DNA from: Lotus japonicus
Taxonomy: Eukaryota > Streptophyta > Magnoliopsida > Fabales > Fabaceae
Reading direction: 5' to 3'
NCBI RefSeq assembly: GCF_012489685.1
Contig: NC_080041.1
Coordinates: forward strand, 25,781,780-25,845,779
DNA length: 64,000 nt
Shown: positions 23,401-34,904 of the stretch, piece after piece
How positions within the stretch are numbered: the stretch's first letter is position 1
Layout: each line of letters begins with the position of its first letter
The notes under the pieces: model-generated
What the model was told of the DNA's origin: nothing
What the model saw: only the letters and a program-made list of their open reading frames with translations
The model's database searches: none
Position numbers and translations under genes: made by a program

Positions 23401-23570
23401 GAGAAAACTCTTGATTTAGTTTTCCTAATAAAAAAATAAATTGTAATATGAAAGAATGACTATATCATGTTGTCCATAGAAGTTTGTTTTAACGCATGTT
23501 TTTTTTTTGTAGTTTAGGGTGTGACTCCTAAAATTTGAAATTTTATTTTACTTTTTTCATCGGTCATGAT
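20385..23570 (+). repeat. Direct duplication of about 100 bp, first copy split by a LINE
   Basis: Copy 1 is 20385-20496 continued at 23312-23345. Copy 2 is about 23410-23590. Both share aa(c/t)tgtaatatgaa, then tagggt(a/g)t(a/g)actcctaaa, then atttgaaattttatt and ttcatc(a/g)gtca. The match continues past the LINE (gttgaatgctgat against gatgaattctgat), so copy 2 is the pre-insertion form. Confidence 0.7.
20497..23311 (-). mobile_element. L1-type LINE, 5'-truncated, degenerate ORF2
   Basis: Flanked by a 12-bp TSD ATCAGTCAAGTT (20485-20496 and 23312-23323) with the poly(A) tail as a plus-strand T run at 20495-20504. In order from the 5' side: RT block FKVDYEKTYDSVKWSFL (23045-22990), GLRQGDPIELFLFLVVAEGL, catalytic QFADDTLFIG (about 22720), ISGMKVNFSKSK and YLGLPIG (22640-22500), then the thumb/connection region and zf-RVT block (22239-21380), ending in a 3'UTR. 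Frameshifts at about 22860, 22660, 22390-22240 and 21480 make it inactive. No C-terminal RNase H was seen. Confidence 0.9.
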
Positions 23571-23919
23571 GAATTCTGATGAAACATGTCTTTTCACTCA
23601 AATTCGAAAGTGTAACTCATTCATATATTCTTTTTCATTTACTTGGCTAAGTTATAACTCGTTACAATTTGTTTGCTATCATTGTTTCAAATTTGGATTG
23701 TTCAAGTTGAAGACCGAAGACGAGTATATATAGGGTTTCTATGAAATGTGAGACAAGAAGGGCTGTTAAGTTTTATTTATGAATTTTTTTTTTTAAAATC
23801 TAGTTTAAAACCTTTTCTCAAAACACTTAAAATGCTCTAACAAAATATTTGTGCAGACAACATGTCTAAAGATGTAGAACATTCTAATAAGACTTAGAAC
23901 CTGAGTGCAGTCTAAGAAG

Positions 23920-24896
23920 TAGGCCTGCTAAAATAAATCGGTCCGAACCGGATCCGGCTTACCCGAGCCCAACTCGAGGCACACGGGCGGTCTAACCCCG
24001 GTTCGCGGGTCTGCGGGTCACTATTTCGGTCCTGTATGGTTTGCCACAGGTGGATTCGGTTTTAAAAAGATTCACCCACTAATGACCGAACCCGACCGGA
24101 ACCTGTGTAGAAAATTTGAATTAAAGCCTGTACACACTTGTCTGTCACGTAGCAGTGTAGCAGGCTTTACACATATCATATTATTTCTTTCATTCTCTCA
24201 TTCTTGTCACTTTCCTGTCTAAGCTTCTAGTCTATATCAACCTAACCTAGGCCTAGCATGTGACTAAAGTCTGAAGAAATTAATAATAATTTTTCCACTA
24301 CTTCTCTTTCAAGCCCACGCCACCTTATTGATTTTCTATGTCATAACTTTTAATATTGCATATGAAAGTAAGCTTCTTCTTCTCCTTTACCATATTATTG
24401 ACCCTCTTTCAATAAAAAAGACCACCTCCATAACTTCAAGCAACCCGAAGCAAACAAGGATGTAAAGTAAAGGAACGATGCAGTGCAGTTCGAGCAACAA
24501 TAGAACCATGCATGTTCTACTACGAAGCAAGGAACTCCTCAGGTCATATGTTCAAGCGAGTCGACTTCTTCTTCTAACTCCATGTCTCCAAGAAATTTCT
24601 CATGAGCTTCAGATCTAGATCCCTGAGCTTCTCCTTTTCACGGATCCATGTTTCCAAGCAATTGTTCATGAGCTTCAGATCCAAATCTGCGAGTTTCAGA
24701 TCCAGATTCCCAACTACTACAACATATTTTTGTTGTCCTAAACCTGTTTCAACCCACCTGCGTTACCCGAAATCCGCACAAACCGAACCCGCACAGACCG
24801 AAAGTATAAACGGGCAGAAGCGGATTGAAATATGAGTGTCATGGTTTTCCTCGGTTTAGCGTTTTCGAGCCCTAAACCGCCTGATGCTCACCCCTA
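23920..24896. mobile_element. hAT element, non-autonomous (977 bp)
   Basis: Perfect 8-bp TSD CTAAGAAG (23912-23919 and 24897-24904). Ends TAGGCCTGC and, on the complement, TAGGGGTGAGC. Copy B of the surrounding tandem repeat has the uninterrupted site gcagtctatgaagttctat. The interior has GC-rich subterminal regions with aaccgaacccg-type words and a short internal duplication (catgagcttcagatc at 24602 and 24667). No transposase. Confidence 0.9.
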
Positions 24897-25279
24897 CTAA
24901 GAAGTTCTATGCACAATCACACTTCTTTAAAACAAAATGACTTTTACTAATTATTTTGAATTTCTAACAGAATGAAAGACATAAGATATATTCCAAAAAC
25001 AAGATTCAATTCCCTTAATTCAATTCTAACAGTAAGTATTAAGAGATCATGATAGAAATCATTTATCCTTTTTCACTCAAACCACTAGGGCAACTCTGTT
25101 TAGGTGAAAACTCACACATGTCTCACCATGTGAAGCTTTTGTATTTATCCCTTTTTTCACATGTATCTCTAAATTAAAACACCTTTCGGATTTTCCACTA
25201 ACTTTATCAAGTTAGACTTAGCACCTAAGTGGTGCAGTCTATGAAGTTCTATACGCTATTAAACTTCTTTAAAATAAAA

Positions 25280-25823
25280 GGCGAAAAAACACTTTTGGCC
25301 CCTGATGTTTCAAGTTTGTGCAAATTCTGCCCCTACTATATTTTTGTCGATAATTCTACCCTCAATGTTTCACAAATGTGCACTGTCTGCCCCTCCGTCT
25401 GTTTGACATTAAAAAATTAACGGAAGGGGCTTAGTTGACACTAGCAATGCCACATCAGCATCTATGTGACGTGACACATCACTAATTATAATCAGAACTT
25501 GAAAAAAAAGGTGAGGGGGTTTCAAACTCAAATCATGTAAGTGGAAAAACAAACCATTTACCAGTTGAACTACATACATAATTGTTAGGCAACACAATTT
25601 TATTTATATTATAACTTTTGTTCTTCCTTCATGCCACGTAGATCATGAGGTGGCATTGATAGTGCCAATAAAGCTCATTTCGTTAAATTTTTAACGTCAA
25701 AGTGACGGAGGGGCAGACAGTGCACATTTGTGAAACATTGAGAGTAGAAACGTCGACAAAAATAGAGTATGGGTAGAATTTGCACAAACTTAAAACATCA
25801 AGGGCCAAAAGTGTTTTTTAGCC
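25280..25823. mobile_element. MULE-type MITE carrying a tRNA-like segment
   Basis: Terminal inverted repeats of about 160 bp: left GGCGAAAAAACACTTTTGGC, complement of the right end GGCTAAAAAACACTTTTGGC. Flanks aaaataaaa and aaaatatga form an eroded 9-bp TSD (about 7/9). Copy A of the tandem repeat (ctttaaaacaaaatgactt) shows the approximate empty site. The arms hold a shared run of 'gcccct..' and 'acggaggggcaga' motifs. The interior contains a tRNA-like sequence on the minus strand. Confidence 0.75.
25510..25579 (-). other. tRNA-like sequence (SINE or tRNA relic) inside the MULE
   Basis: Minus strand: A-box-like TAGTTCAACTGG (25572-25561) and B-box-like AGTTTGAAACCC (25528-25517), start to start 44 nt, the spacing of a real tRNA. 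It does not fold into a convincing full cloverleaf by eye, so it is not called a tRNA gene. A related sequence with the same spacing is at 55758-55812. Confidence 0.5.
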
Positions 25824-27854
25824 AAAATATGACTGATAAATCTTTTTGAAGTTCTAACAAAATTAGAGACCAAAGATATATTTTGAAATCAAGATTCAAT
25901 TCCCTTAAATCAGTTCTAATAAAAAGTATAAAGAGGTAAGTCATAGAAGATCATAAAAAGTATTTATCCTACTTCACCCAAACCACTAGGGCTAAGTGCA
26001 ATCCCTTAAAGACCTTTGAGATTTTCCCAATGATTTTTAAAGTGGACCGGTCATTGAATCAGTGAAGGTACTGGCTCACGACTCAATAGTTAATTGTGGT
26101 AGAACCGTGATGGAATCAATAATAATTTTTTTTAACGTATCAATAATAATTAAATACAAAATTTTAATAATATATTATACATCAAATAATTTATCAACAC
26201 AAGAAACTAAGTAAAAAATTAACATAAAATCATCGTAATGTATCTTTTATAATTTTACAGGATAAAAATGAGTAATAAAAAGATAAAAAGATAAAGAAAA
26301 TAATTATCGGTGTATATGAGTATTTTTTTTTTTTGTGTGCATCGAAAAATTAACAACAGACAAAGAGACGAATTAAGGGACGGTTGGGGAACCTTTCAAT
26401 AGAAGAGTCTCTAGCTCAACGAAGAAAGAGTACCCCGACGAGCAAGCCAATCAGCTGAAGAATTACCCTTACTGTGAATCCACGACACCCGGGTCCTCCA
26501 CACTCTATCTAGGAGCTCACGAATTTCTCCCAACACATGAGCATGAACATGAACATGAAAACGCGCCCTATCACCATCCTCCAAAATCTCCACTAGCTCA
26601 TAGCGATCCACTTCACAAAGAACTCGATGATGGCTACGATTTCACGCCATGAACAACCCATCTCTCAAAGATGACGCCTCGACTAGAAATGGGATTCCCG
26701 CTGAACCATGACTCATAAATCCCACAATCCAAGCTCCAGAACTATCACAAAGTAGCCCGCCACCACCAAAACAATTACTTTCCTCCCGGAACCTTCCATC
26801 TGTGTTTAATTTCACAAACTCCAATGGCGGCGGCCGCCAACGAGCACATAAAGCTTACCCATCCAACAAAGCCTCCGGCTGCAAAAATCTAGCATACTCA
26901 TCATGATCATGGCATAGACTTTTCGAAGCTACCTGCACTGGCCAAGGGTTTGCATCCAAGATCATATTATTTCTCCATTTCCACAGCCCCCCCCCCCCAA
27001 AGCCTAACAAGGAATTTAGTGGCATTATGTCCCTGCGCCTTTATAAAGATCCACTGGAAAAAATCGGCATGCTAGAAATGAGGTCAGCTCCAAGCACTGA
27101 GTCTCCCCCAAAGCTCTCGGGAGTGAGGGAAAGCCCTCAAGTAATGGAGGAAATCCTCTAAATCTAAAGAACATCGAGAGCACGCTCCCGAAGCTGAGAG
27201 ATGACAACGAAAGCGGTTTGCATTCACTGGAAGCGTACTATGCAAAGCTAACCAAAGGAAAAACTTAACCTTCTCCGGTATAGGAACCTTCCACACCCAA
27301 CTCCACGAAACCTCATCCATTAGACGTGTAAGACAATCACGAAGCCATGTATAACCCTCCCAAACAGTATACACTCCATTTGGAGATCCATTCCAAGTCC
27401 AACAGTCTAGAGCATTCAGTTCAAACCGGGAGAGCACCCGAAAAAATTGGTCCACCATCTCCTGGAGCAACGTCGTGTGTAAGCGATTGAGGTTCCATTG
27501 GGATCCATGGAGCAAATCTCTAAAGCATAAGTTCGTGTCAGATATATGAATTAAGGGAAGTTGTTCTGTAAGCTTACCACGCCCTGTCCAGTCGCAATAC
27601 CAAATGGACGATTCACCACTCCCCAACCTGAACTTGAAGCCCTCCTACATCTGATCTTGAGCCTTAATAATTCTTTGCCACACCGATGAAGAGTTTGTGC
27701 GCCGCAGAACACTAAGCACTGAGGTCCCTTGCAAATACTTGTGCGATAAAGCTTGCACCCACAATTTTGAATTATTCTGAAGCAGCTGCCACACAACCTT
27801 ACCAAGGAGAGCAGAGTTAAAATCCCCCATATCCCTTATTCCAAGGTCGGCAAA

Positions 27855-30800
27855 TGTAAGACCCAAGATTTTAAGCTTAGAATAAGTGGAAGAGATTTCC
27901 ATTTACGATTAGGCTTGATGTAATGTGAAGGGAAACCTGAACGAAAGTTTATTAAATGAAATATATTTATGAAGGAGAAAGTTCAGGAAAAGTTCAAGGA
28001 TTACATTATGATCGATAAAAGTTAGAGCACGAACGTTTTACGCTTAAACCTAGGTCAGAAACCCTAGTATATAGCTAATTTTCACTTTTAGGCACGACGG
28101 AAGTTAATTCCAAAAATCTTCAGAGAAATGTTAGAACTTCTCTTTTTCCATATATCACAATCGTTTCGAGGCGAAACTCTAGGATCTACGAACGTCCGAT
28201 TCCAATCATCGGAAGTTTGCCGAAACCGAAACCCTGGTATTTCAAAACCCTAGAATTTCTCGACAATGAAGACTTTATCTATTCAGAGCTTCAAATGAAT
28301 ATTCTACACGCGTACACCCATTTCTCTTGATGATTTCAATCTTTCTTCAGAAGGAAGTTTTCTATTCCGACATTCGATGCAAAAAGCAACTTATCGGGTA
28401 AAATAGTTTTATACCGACTTTGCACCGTCTTTGCATTAGTTGCCAAAAATATAAGGAGACCTCATTTTAGTTTTGGAATTCTTTCGCCAAAACCTATCTA
28501 TTAATTCACGGAGAATGACGCCGGAAAAATCAGATTCGCGAAACTTTCATTTTCCCGCGAATTTCCAACCTTTATATATAGCAAAGAAAGGAAGAAAAAT
28601 CAAAACAAACTACCCAAAACCCACCCAAAGGCCGCGAGTTTGCTAAGGAGAGGAGGAGAAGAGATTTTGTTCAATCCTTGCTTGATCGTTGATTAATCAG
28701 TTGCTGCTTCAAGGTTTCGAGGTATAGTCGCTAATCCTTACCTCTGATCGCTTTTTCCATAGCTTTTCTGTAGAGTTTTCTGAGTGGATAGTTTATGGGT
28801 TTTTGCAAAACTATCCTGAATCTTTCATTTCTGATTCTAAACCTCTTCTATATGTGCCCAAGATCACTTCTGCCGGATTAGATTTTCCGTTATGTCGCCG
28901 GAATTCCGCCGGAATCAATTTTAGCCTTAAATACCCATTTTTGGAGTTTTTGAGGTAAAGCTTCAACCTTTAGGCTGAAAACTATCGCCTTAGCTTAGTG
29001 CTAGTAGGATTAGTTGTCATAAACGTCGTTGGTGACGTCCCTGCAAAATTTTATTTTTGGGATTTCAGTTTTGAAAATCCTAAGTTAAAAATCATGACCA
29101 AAATACCCCTGCGACAGTTTTTGATCCGATAATTTTTCCGAGTTCAGAATACCCTTAGTTACGGCCAATGATAGCATAGGAACCAAGTTTGATCGAAGAA
29201 AAATCGAGCCCCACAATTACCAAAAGTGGCCGAGCCCTATAGGGGAGGAGGAGGAAAATTTCCTTTTTCCGAAAACTTGTCTTTCGCGCTAGAATATCGT
29301 ACCTTAGAGTATAGATTACTTCGAGTAACCTTAGTAAGTATCGATAACTTAGTTTTCGATAGATTCTGATAGTATTTCTGTGATTTTGTTTTAAAGGAAC
29401 TTTTGAGGAATTTCCTGAGGAGCAACACTTTGAGTGTGAGGAAGCGTTTGACGCTCATACTGGAGAACTTTCAGGTGAGGGCTTCTCACTGAATCTCTAG
29501 TTAATGCTTAGGGTCGATGTTTCGACATTGTTTACTGTTTATGCACTGGAATTGTGTGTGATTGGAAAATGTTTTCTGAGGCTTCGGCTGACAATGTAGA
29601 TGATTCATCTACTGAATGTTTTTGAGATTGTCTTACATGCTATGTGCTATGTGGGTAATCTAGGATGTGTGGTACATGCTTTATATGCTAAGTGCTAAGT
29701 GTTTATGATGCGATTTATTGATATATGACATGTTGTTGATTGTGATGATTTAAATATGCTCTGTACTGGAATCTGAGATTCTGAATGGTGAGAATAGCGG
29801 GCAGGTCATGCCGATTTTATTTTGAGAGTTTTGAGAAAGTTTGATAGGACGAACGAGGTTCGGGCCTTAATTTTGTTTAGTGGATCGAGACATCCTCTGG
29901 AAGCGACTTGGGATTGGGAGATCCTGCAAATGTATAAGACTTGCGATAAGACAAAATGAAATCTATTTTATAAAGAAAATTCATAAGACCTTAAATAACC
30001 TCAAAATCTTTAAGTAATGATAACAACCTCGAAGGAAGGCATTGGAAGTCAAATCATAGTTTTGGAAAAGCGAGGAGTGTCGTCGGATCCAAGTGTTGAG
30101 GAGTTTGGTAAGTTCTGAGTATGTTGGTACTCCTTCGCTTGTTGAGCAGTTTGTTAGCCATCCAAGGGATGAGCCGAGAAGCTTCACTGAGGCGTGAGAC
30201 CTTGTGAATGCGTGATACTCCACTGAGGCGTGAGACCTTGTGGAAAGCATGGACCTTCACTGAGGCGTGAGACCTCGTGAACGGCATGAAGCTTCACTGA
30301 GGCGTGAGACCTTGTGAATGCGGGATACTCCACTGAGGCGTGAGACCTTGTGGAAAGCATGGAACTCCACTGAGGCGTGAGACCTTGTGAGAGCATGAAA
30401 CTTCACTGAAGCGTGAGACTTCGTGAGAGCATTGATGACCCGAAGAGTCATCGTGAGTGGTTGCACTCATTTTATGATTATTGTATTTTGTCGCAGAATC
30501 GACTTTACCTTAGGGTAAGCTTTTAGAAACTTTAATTTACCTAGAACACGTGGCGACGTGTCGAGTGAGATCGGAGACGTTGGTTGACTAATCATCCTGC
30601 ATTCATGCAACATTAATGGGGTATTAACACAGGACGTACTCTGGACCTCGTCGGATTCCAAAATTGTCATAAGACCCGGATTTCCGTGAAAGAGCGTTTG
30701 TAAACGTCTCTTGTAGCAGACCGAAATGGCAGACCTACGGGTTACGGCTGATCTGACTACCTTTGTGTGGTGTAAGAGACACGTGGGCAGAAATGGTCCC

Positions 30801-31930
30801 ACCGTTGCTGGTGCTAGGATTGACCCGTTGATGTCCATCCCAGAGGCACGCGAGCGAAAATGGTCCCACCGTTGCTGGTGCTAGGATTGACTCGTTGTTG
30901 TCCATACCTTTGTGTGGTGTAAGAGGCACGCGGGCAGAAATGGTCCCACCGTTGCTGGTGCTAGGATTGATCCGTTTGATGTCCATCCGTTCCGGATTGC
31001 ATATTGGTTGACTGGGTTAACCTGCATATCATTTCATGCAACATGCATACTGACATAGTTGATGAGTGTGTTTGATACTTGTTAGTTCTACTTGATGCAT
31101 GTTAACTGTGATTTACAGTCGTTATATTCTTTGTGGAAATATGCAACCCTAGGATGTTATCCCTAGTTATAAGCCTAAGTGGCTATTATCTTATTTATAT
31201 TTATTGGTGCTATTATTTACATAATTCTTTGGAGTTGACCCTCGCGTCTTCTGTGTGTGCTTTGGCGAACAAACGCCCTTTGTCAGATGTCTTTGGCGGG
31301 CTGATTCATGATGGTTCATCCTTCGGGAGGAACTAGGGTTGAGATGCGGGAACTGGAGCGTATCGCGGTAGTGAGAGGAGGACGGATGGTGTACATAGAC
31401 TAGGTCGTTCTGGATTCAGATTCGGGCGACGATCATGCTAGCATGTAGGCTTTAGTGCTGGTGTGAGCTCCTCGAGATGGGATTAGTGTAGGAGTAGAGT
31501 CTTAGCTCTGAACATTATTTGTTTTCTTTGGGGACAGGGTAGTTTCCCACCTATAGCTTTTTGTGTGGTTCTTTACGAGAATCACAGAGAGTTGGTTGGA
31601 CTTAGGAGGTCTTGCTTCAGGCCGATGGGCCAGCTTATTCTCAGTTTTGAGGGATGGTGTTGCGGACACTTGACCTTTCTTGTGGATTGTACCTTTTGCC
31701 TTCGGGCGTTACACTTTTCTTTCCGTCACTGGAGGTTTACTCGTGACGAGGTTACTACTACAGCGGGGGCTGTTTATATATTGTATATTAGTTCTGATTA
31801 TTGTTATTGTTGGGTTTTATTTAATTCAGTCTTGTCTTAGTTATTATTATAAAAAAAAAAATATCTACGTTTTTCCGCATTAAGTTTATTTTGGTTACTA
31901 AAGTGACGCCACCGAAATCGGGGTGTTACA
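27855..31930 (+). mobile_element. Solo LTR (4.1 kb) of a chromovirus-like gypsy family
   Basis: Perfect 5-bp TSD GCAAA (27850-27854 and 31931-31935). Starts TGTAAGACCCAAGATTTTAA and ends AATCGGGGTGTTACA. TATA-like tttatatata at 28571-28580. It interrupts the LINE reading frame, which resumes exactly across the TSD. It has the same termini as the 16082-19709 LTR in the opposite orientation. No gag-pol is attached. The Del/Tekay assignment is from terminal sequence only. Confidence 0.85.
30180..30985 (+). repeat. Two tandem arrays inside the 4.1-kb solo LTR
   Basis: 30180-30440: seven or so copies of 'cactgaggcgtgagacc' spaced about 30-45 bp. 30775-30985: three copies of a roughly 65-80 bp unit with 'aaatggtcccaccgttgctg' followed by gtgctaggattga. 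They create repetitive minus-strand open frames (SRLSE / TRSHASV peptides) that are not genes. Direct repeats with variable spacing and no cas genes rule out CRISPR. Confidence 0.85.
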
Positions 31931-32282
31931 GCAAATGATTTATCACGAGTTACTGTATTCCAATGAACAAGATGCCACCCCCTCTAACATAATGGTCAGA
32001 GGAGTATTCTAATTGAATAATTCCATTTTCTTAAATTTAAAATAAAAATATCATTTTCTTTTTTAATTTCTTATTATTGTTTTAATTATGACCGATTCAA
32101 ACCGGTTTTTCCTCATATTTCATTTTCATATGTTTATCCCTGGTTTAACCGTTTCTTTGCAGGTTCTCACCAATTGTGAATTCCTTCGATTTTTTCGTCA
32201 ACCGAGCCGGTGACTAGGCAGGTTTTTTGTTTAATTGGTATGACCACTCGTCGAGTCTGATTTTCACAATTATGGATTTTCC

Positions 32283-32922
32283 ACTAACTTCATCAAGTTA
32301 CAAGTATTCTTCCAATGTGCCTTCCTCTTGTAACCAAAAAAATATTCTTCCAATGCCTCTTTAGGCTTCCACCAAATATCCAATGGTCGACACTCATAAT
32401 ACTAATTTCCTTAAGGCTCAAAGATCAAATTATATTTGTAGACCTCTTCCAACAAGTCGTTCTCCATACACACCACCCAAGGGTCGTACCCTTAACTAAA
32501 TGTTTTTTAAAGATCTCAGCTATCTAAGAACCGTGTTGGACCTGATTGACTTCCCAGTCAATTAATTACTAACACAGCTTAGATATTACTTGGACCGGTC
32601 TCACCGTAGGTAGGGTGACTCTCCATTAAGAGGCCCCAGGACCTAGGTGGGTCGACCTCCGAAGACTTAGGTAGAAGACTGGCGAGTGGGGCTATCATGA
32701 GTAAGGCCCATTAGGTCAGAATGAAGTTTGAATATAATAGATCTAGGTTTAGGGTTTAGCCCCTATAAAAGGCTAAACCCCTATTCAATAAGATAAGTTC
32801 TCATATACTCTTACATTTATTGTCTTAATGGCTCTAAACCCTACTTTTTTGTTGTTGCGTATTCAGATACCAGTAGGATTTGAACCTTGGTCTTGAATTT
32901 TTTTAATCCATAAAGTACTACT
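32283..32922. other. Intergenic; LTR-like remnant
   Basis: 32283-32540 is non-coding. 32560-32880 has LTR-like traits: a GC-rich first part with ccaggacctaggtgggtcga, a TATA-like cctataaaaggc near 32765, a leader, and 'attcagataccagtagg' at the end. Termini and TSD could not be defined, so it is reported only as a possible LTR fragment. Confidence 0.35.
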
Positions 32923-34096
32923 TGAAGGTATGAAAAACGATAGAAAGGGGGGGTTTGAATAGCGTTTTCAATCTAAAACCTTTCTCACTTGAGATTTTAA
33001 CAAATCTCTTCAAACACCAAAGATAAAAGTGCTAAGATAAGAGTTGAGGAAAGCAAACAATGATTTTATCCTGGTTCACTTGATAAATCCCTCAAGCTAA
33101 TCCAGTCCACCCGTTAAGGTGATTTCTTCCTTCTTAGAATGAAGGCAATCCACTAATCAAAGTTTGTTACAACTGCACTTGCTACCTGCAAAGTGACTAA
33201 CAATACACTGACTTAGCTATCACTAAGATTCACTCTCTTAGTCTTCTCAAGGATCCGACCAACCTTGGTCTCCTTAAGGAAAAACAAACAACTGTTTGAA
33301 GGTTTGGGTTTACAAAGAAATGCTTCTCAGAAAGCTAATAGTAAACACAATAAATACAATGTGAAGAAAGATTGCTTAAAAGAATATTTGAATTTCGTGT
33401 GAGCTTGACTAAGTTTCTTCAGGCGGCATCTTTCATCTTCAGCCTCTTTATATACTCCAAGGAATTAGGTTTGGAAGTTTGCATGGACTGCTACCGTTGG
33501 AGGGCAGATATGAGTTTTCCAAGTTCTGCTGTGGCTGAATAAGTTAGGTAAGGTCGTCAGGAATGGTACAATTGCTTTTGTACTTTGGATAGTGACATGA
33601 CCTTTATCCTAGTTGGCTTCTGATCAGAGCGACGCTTCATATTGGAACTTGTGAAGCTTGGTGATCAGAGTCAGAAGGAAGCTTGGATCCTTTGACCTTT
33701 GTACCTTCTGCTTCTGGACTCAGAGGAGAAGTACTTGGTCTTAAGAGCCAGCTTACTCTTAGACTTCAGAATCTTCACTACTCAGCTTCTGGATCTACAG
33801 AGCTTCTGATCCTTCAGAGCTTCTAGTGAACTGAATCCATATCAGAGTTTTATAATCTTCAGATCTTCTGAAGCTTAATCTACTGTTCAGATTGAACATA
33901 GTAAGTGCAAAAGCGTTGCGGAGGTTACTCTTTGAGCATTGTGCTTCTGAATTATGTGAAATAAGACCAGAGTCATAGCCTGTCATTAGAACACTCAGAA
34001 AACAACGTTAGAGTACCATAATTGTTCATACACAATAGTTAACATGTAATCATCAAAACATAGAGTTGTACTACTAGATCAAAACTTGATCTTACA
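32923..34096 (-). mobile_element. Solo LTR A (1.17 kb), copia SIRE/Maximus-like
   Basis: Perfect 5-bp TSD CTACT (32918-32922 and 34097-34101). On the minus strand it starts TGTAAGATCAAGTTTTGATC and ends TTTTTCATACCTTCA. Minus-strand TATA (gtatataaag) at 33455-33446. The same family as 52740-53903, which has the opposite orientation; both contain 'acaactctatgttttgatga' near the start. The family name is an inference from that resemblance. Confidence 0.8.
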
Positions 34097-34188
34097 CTAC
34101 TTATGTCATTTGTACCAGTCTCTAGACCCTAATTTTGAGAGAGAAATATCTGTATAAGAACATTACTCTGTCATAGTAGAAAAATATA

Positions 34189-34730
34189 CTTCCTCCGCTC
34201 CTAATCTTTTGTTGTTTTAACTTTTGGCCTAAATTCCAAAACTTCTAATGTTTTACAAACCCAATGCATATTTTTCTCAATTAATTCCATGTTTACCCTC
34301 ATTTAATATTATATATCTCTCACCTACGACCAATTATTTTCACCAATCAAAATCATAACAAGTTTTTTAACCAATAATTATCATTCTCTCTCTTCAGTCT
34401 AACTCAACATTAAATACAGGAGTTTATGTCAACAAATATATCAATGATTGCACTCTTAAACAATGTGCATAACCTTAAACAACAAAAAATAGGAACAGAG
34501 GGAGTAATTCCATGTTTACCCTCATTTAATATTATATATTTCTCTCACCTACCACAACTTATTTTCACCAATCAAAATCATAACAAGTTTTTTAATCAAT
34601 AACTATCATTCTCTCTCTTCAGTTCAACTCAACATTAAATAAAGAAGATTATGTTAACAAATATATCAATGATTGCACTCTTAACTAATATGCATAATCT
34701 TAAAGAACAAAAAATCAGGAACGAATGGAG
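34189..34730. mobile_element. Stowaway-like MITE with an internal tandem duplication
   Basis: TA-flanked. Ends CTTCCTCCGCTCCTAATC and, on the complement, CTCCATTCGTTCCTGATT. The right about 225 bp occurs twice in tandem (34283-34507 and 34508-34730): both begin attccatgtttaccctcatt and end at a ggaac..gagta terminus. This gives two consecutive right ends. Confidence 0.7.
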
Positions 34731-34904
34731 TATTAATATTATTATTAATTTTTTTTTTGAAGAAAGAGGGAGTGTATTACTCTATTCTAACTAAATGTGC
34801 AAAGTCTAATCCTAATTTTAAATTAAGTTTTCTACATTATAAAAACTAAATTAAGAATATAATGAATATACGGTATTAGTGTAAAGCTAAATTTTAAGTA
34901 AAAA

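Larger units (their letters stand above)
23884..26027 (+). repeat. Degenerate tandem repeat, copies A and B plus partial copy C
   Basis: Copy A (23884-25190) and copy B (25190-26015) share gacttag(a/c)acct..gtgcagtcta(a/t)gaagttctat, then cttctttaaaa(c/t)aaaa, then aagattcaattccctta, then aaaccactaggg. Copy C starts cctttgagattttcc at 26013 and continues after the nested insertion at 32275 (gattttccactaacttcatc). A hAT sits in copy A, a MULE in copy B and a composite hAT in copy C. Each copy therefore shows the empty site of the others. The unit has no coding capacity. Confidence 0.75.
26325..32001 (-). mobile_element. LINE with C-terminal RNase H, 5'-truncated, interrupted by an LTR
   Basis: Flanked by GAGTATT (26318-26324 and 32002-32008), with the T run at 26321-26333 as poly(A). 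Minus-strand coding begins at about 31980 (HLVHWNTVTRDKS) and, after the LTR is skipped, continues in the same frame as FADLGIRDMGDFNSALLGK (27850-27800). There follow a zf-RVT region (27626-27084) and an RNase H domain: LNTDGRF, VEASSL, VDRYELVEI and GNSSADWLARRG, with all four catalytic carboxylates present. Breaks: a stop at 26642-26644 inside RNase H, and frameshifts at about 27640 and 27000 (C homopolymer at 26988-26997). Confidence 0.85.
26028..32274. mobile_element. hAT element split by a LINE, which is split by a solo LTR
   Basis: Perfect 8-bp TSD GATTTTCC (26020-26027 and 32275-32282). Ends CAATGATTTTTAAAGTGGAC and, on the complement, CATAATTGTGAAAATCAGAC. The hAT itself is only about 560 bp (26028-26324 and 32009-32274). 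It belongs to the same family as the element at 44294-44931 (CAATGTTGTTAAAACTGGAC). The pre-insertion sequence is preserved at 25193-25212 (ggattttccactaac). Confidence 0.8.

Noticed and set aside
30180..30440. Regularly recurring 'cactgaggcgtgagacc' units resembling a CRISPR array
   Set aside because: Spacing varies, the 'spacers' are themselves repeated, there are no cas genes, and the array lies inside a plant LTR.
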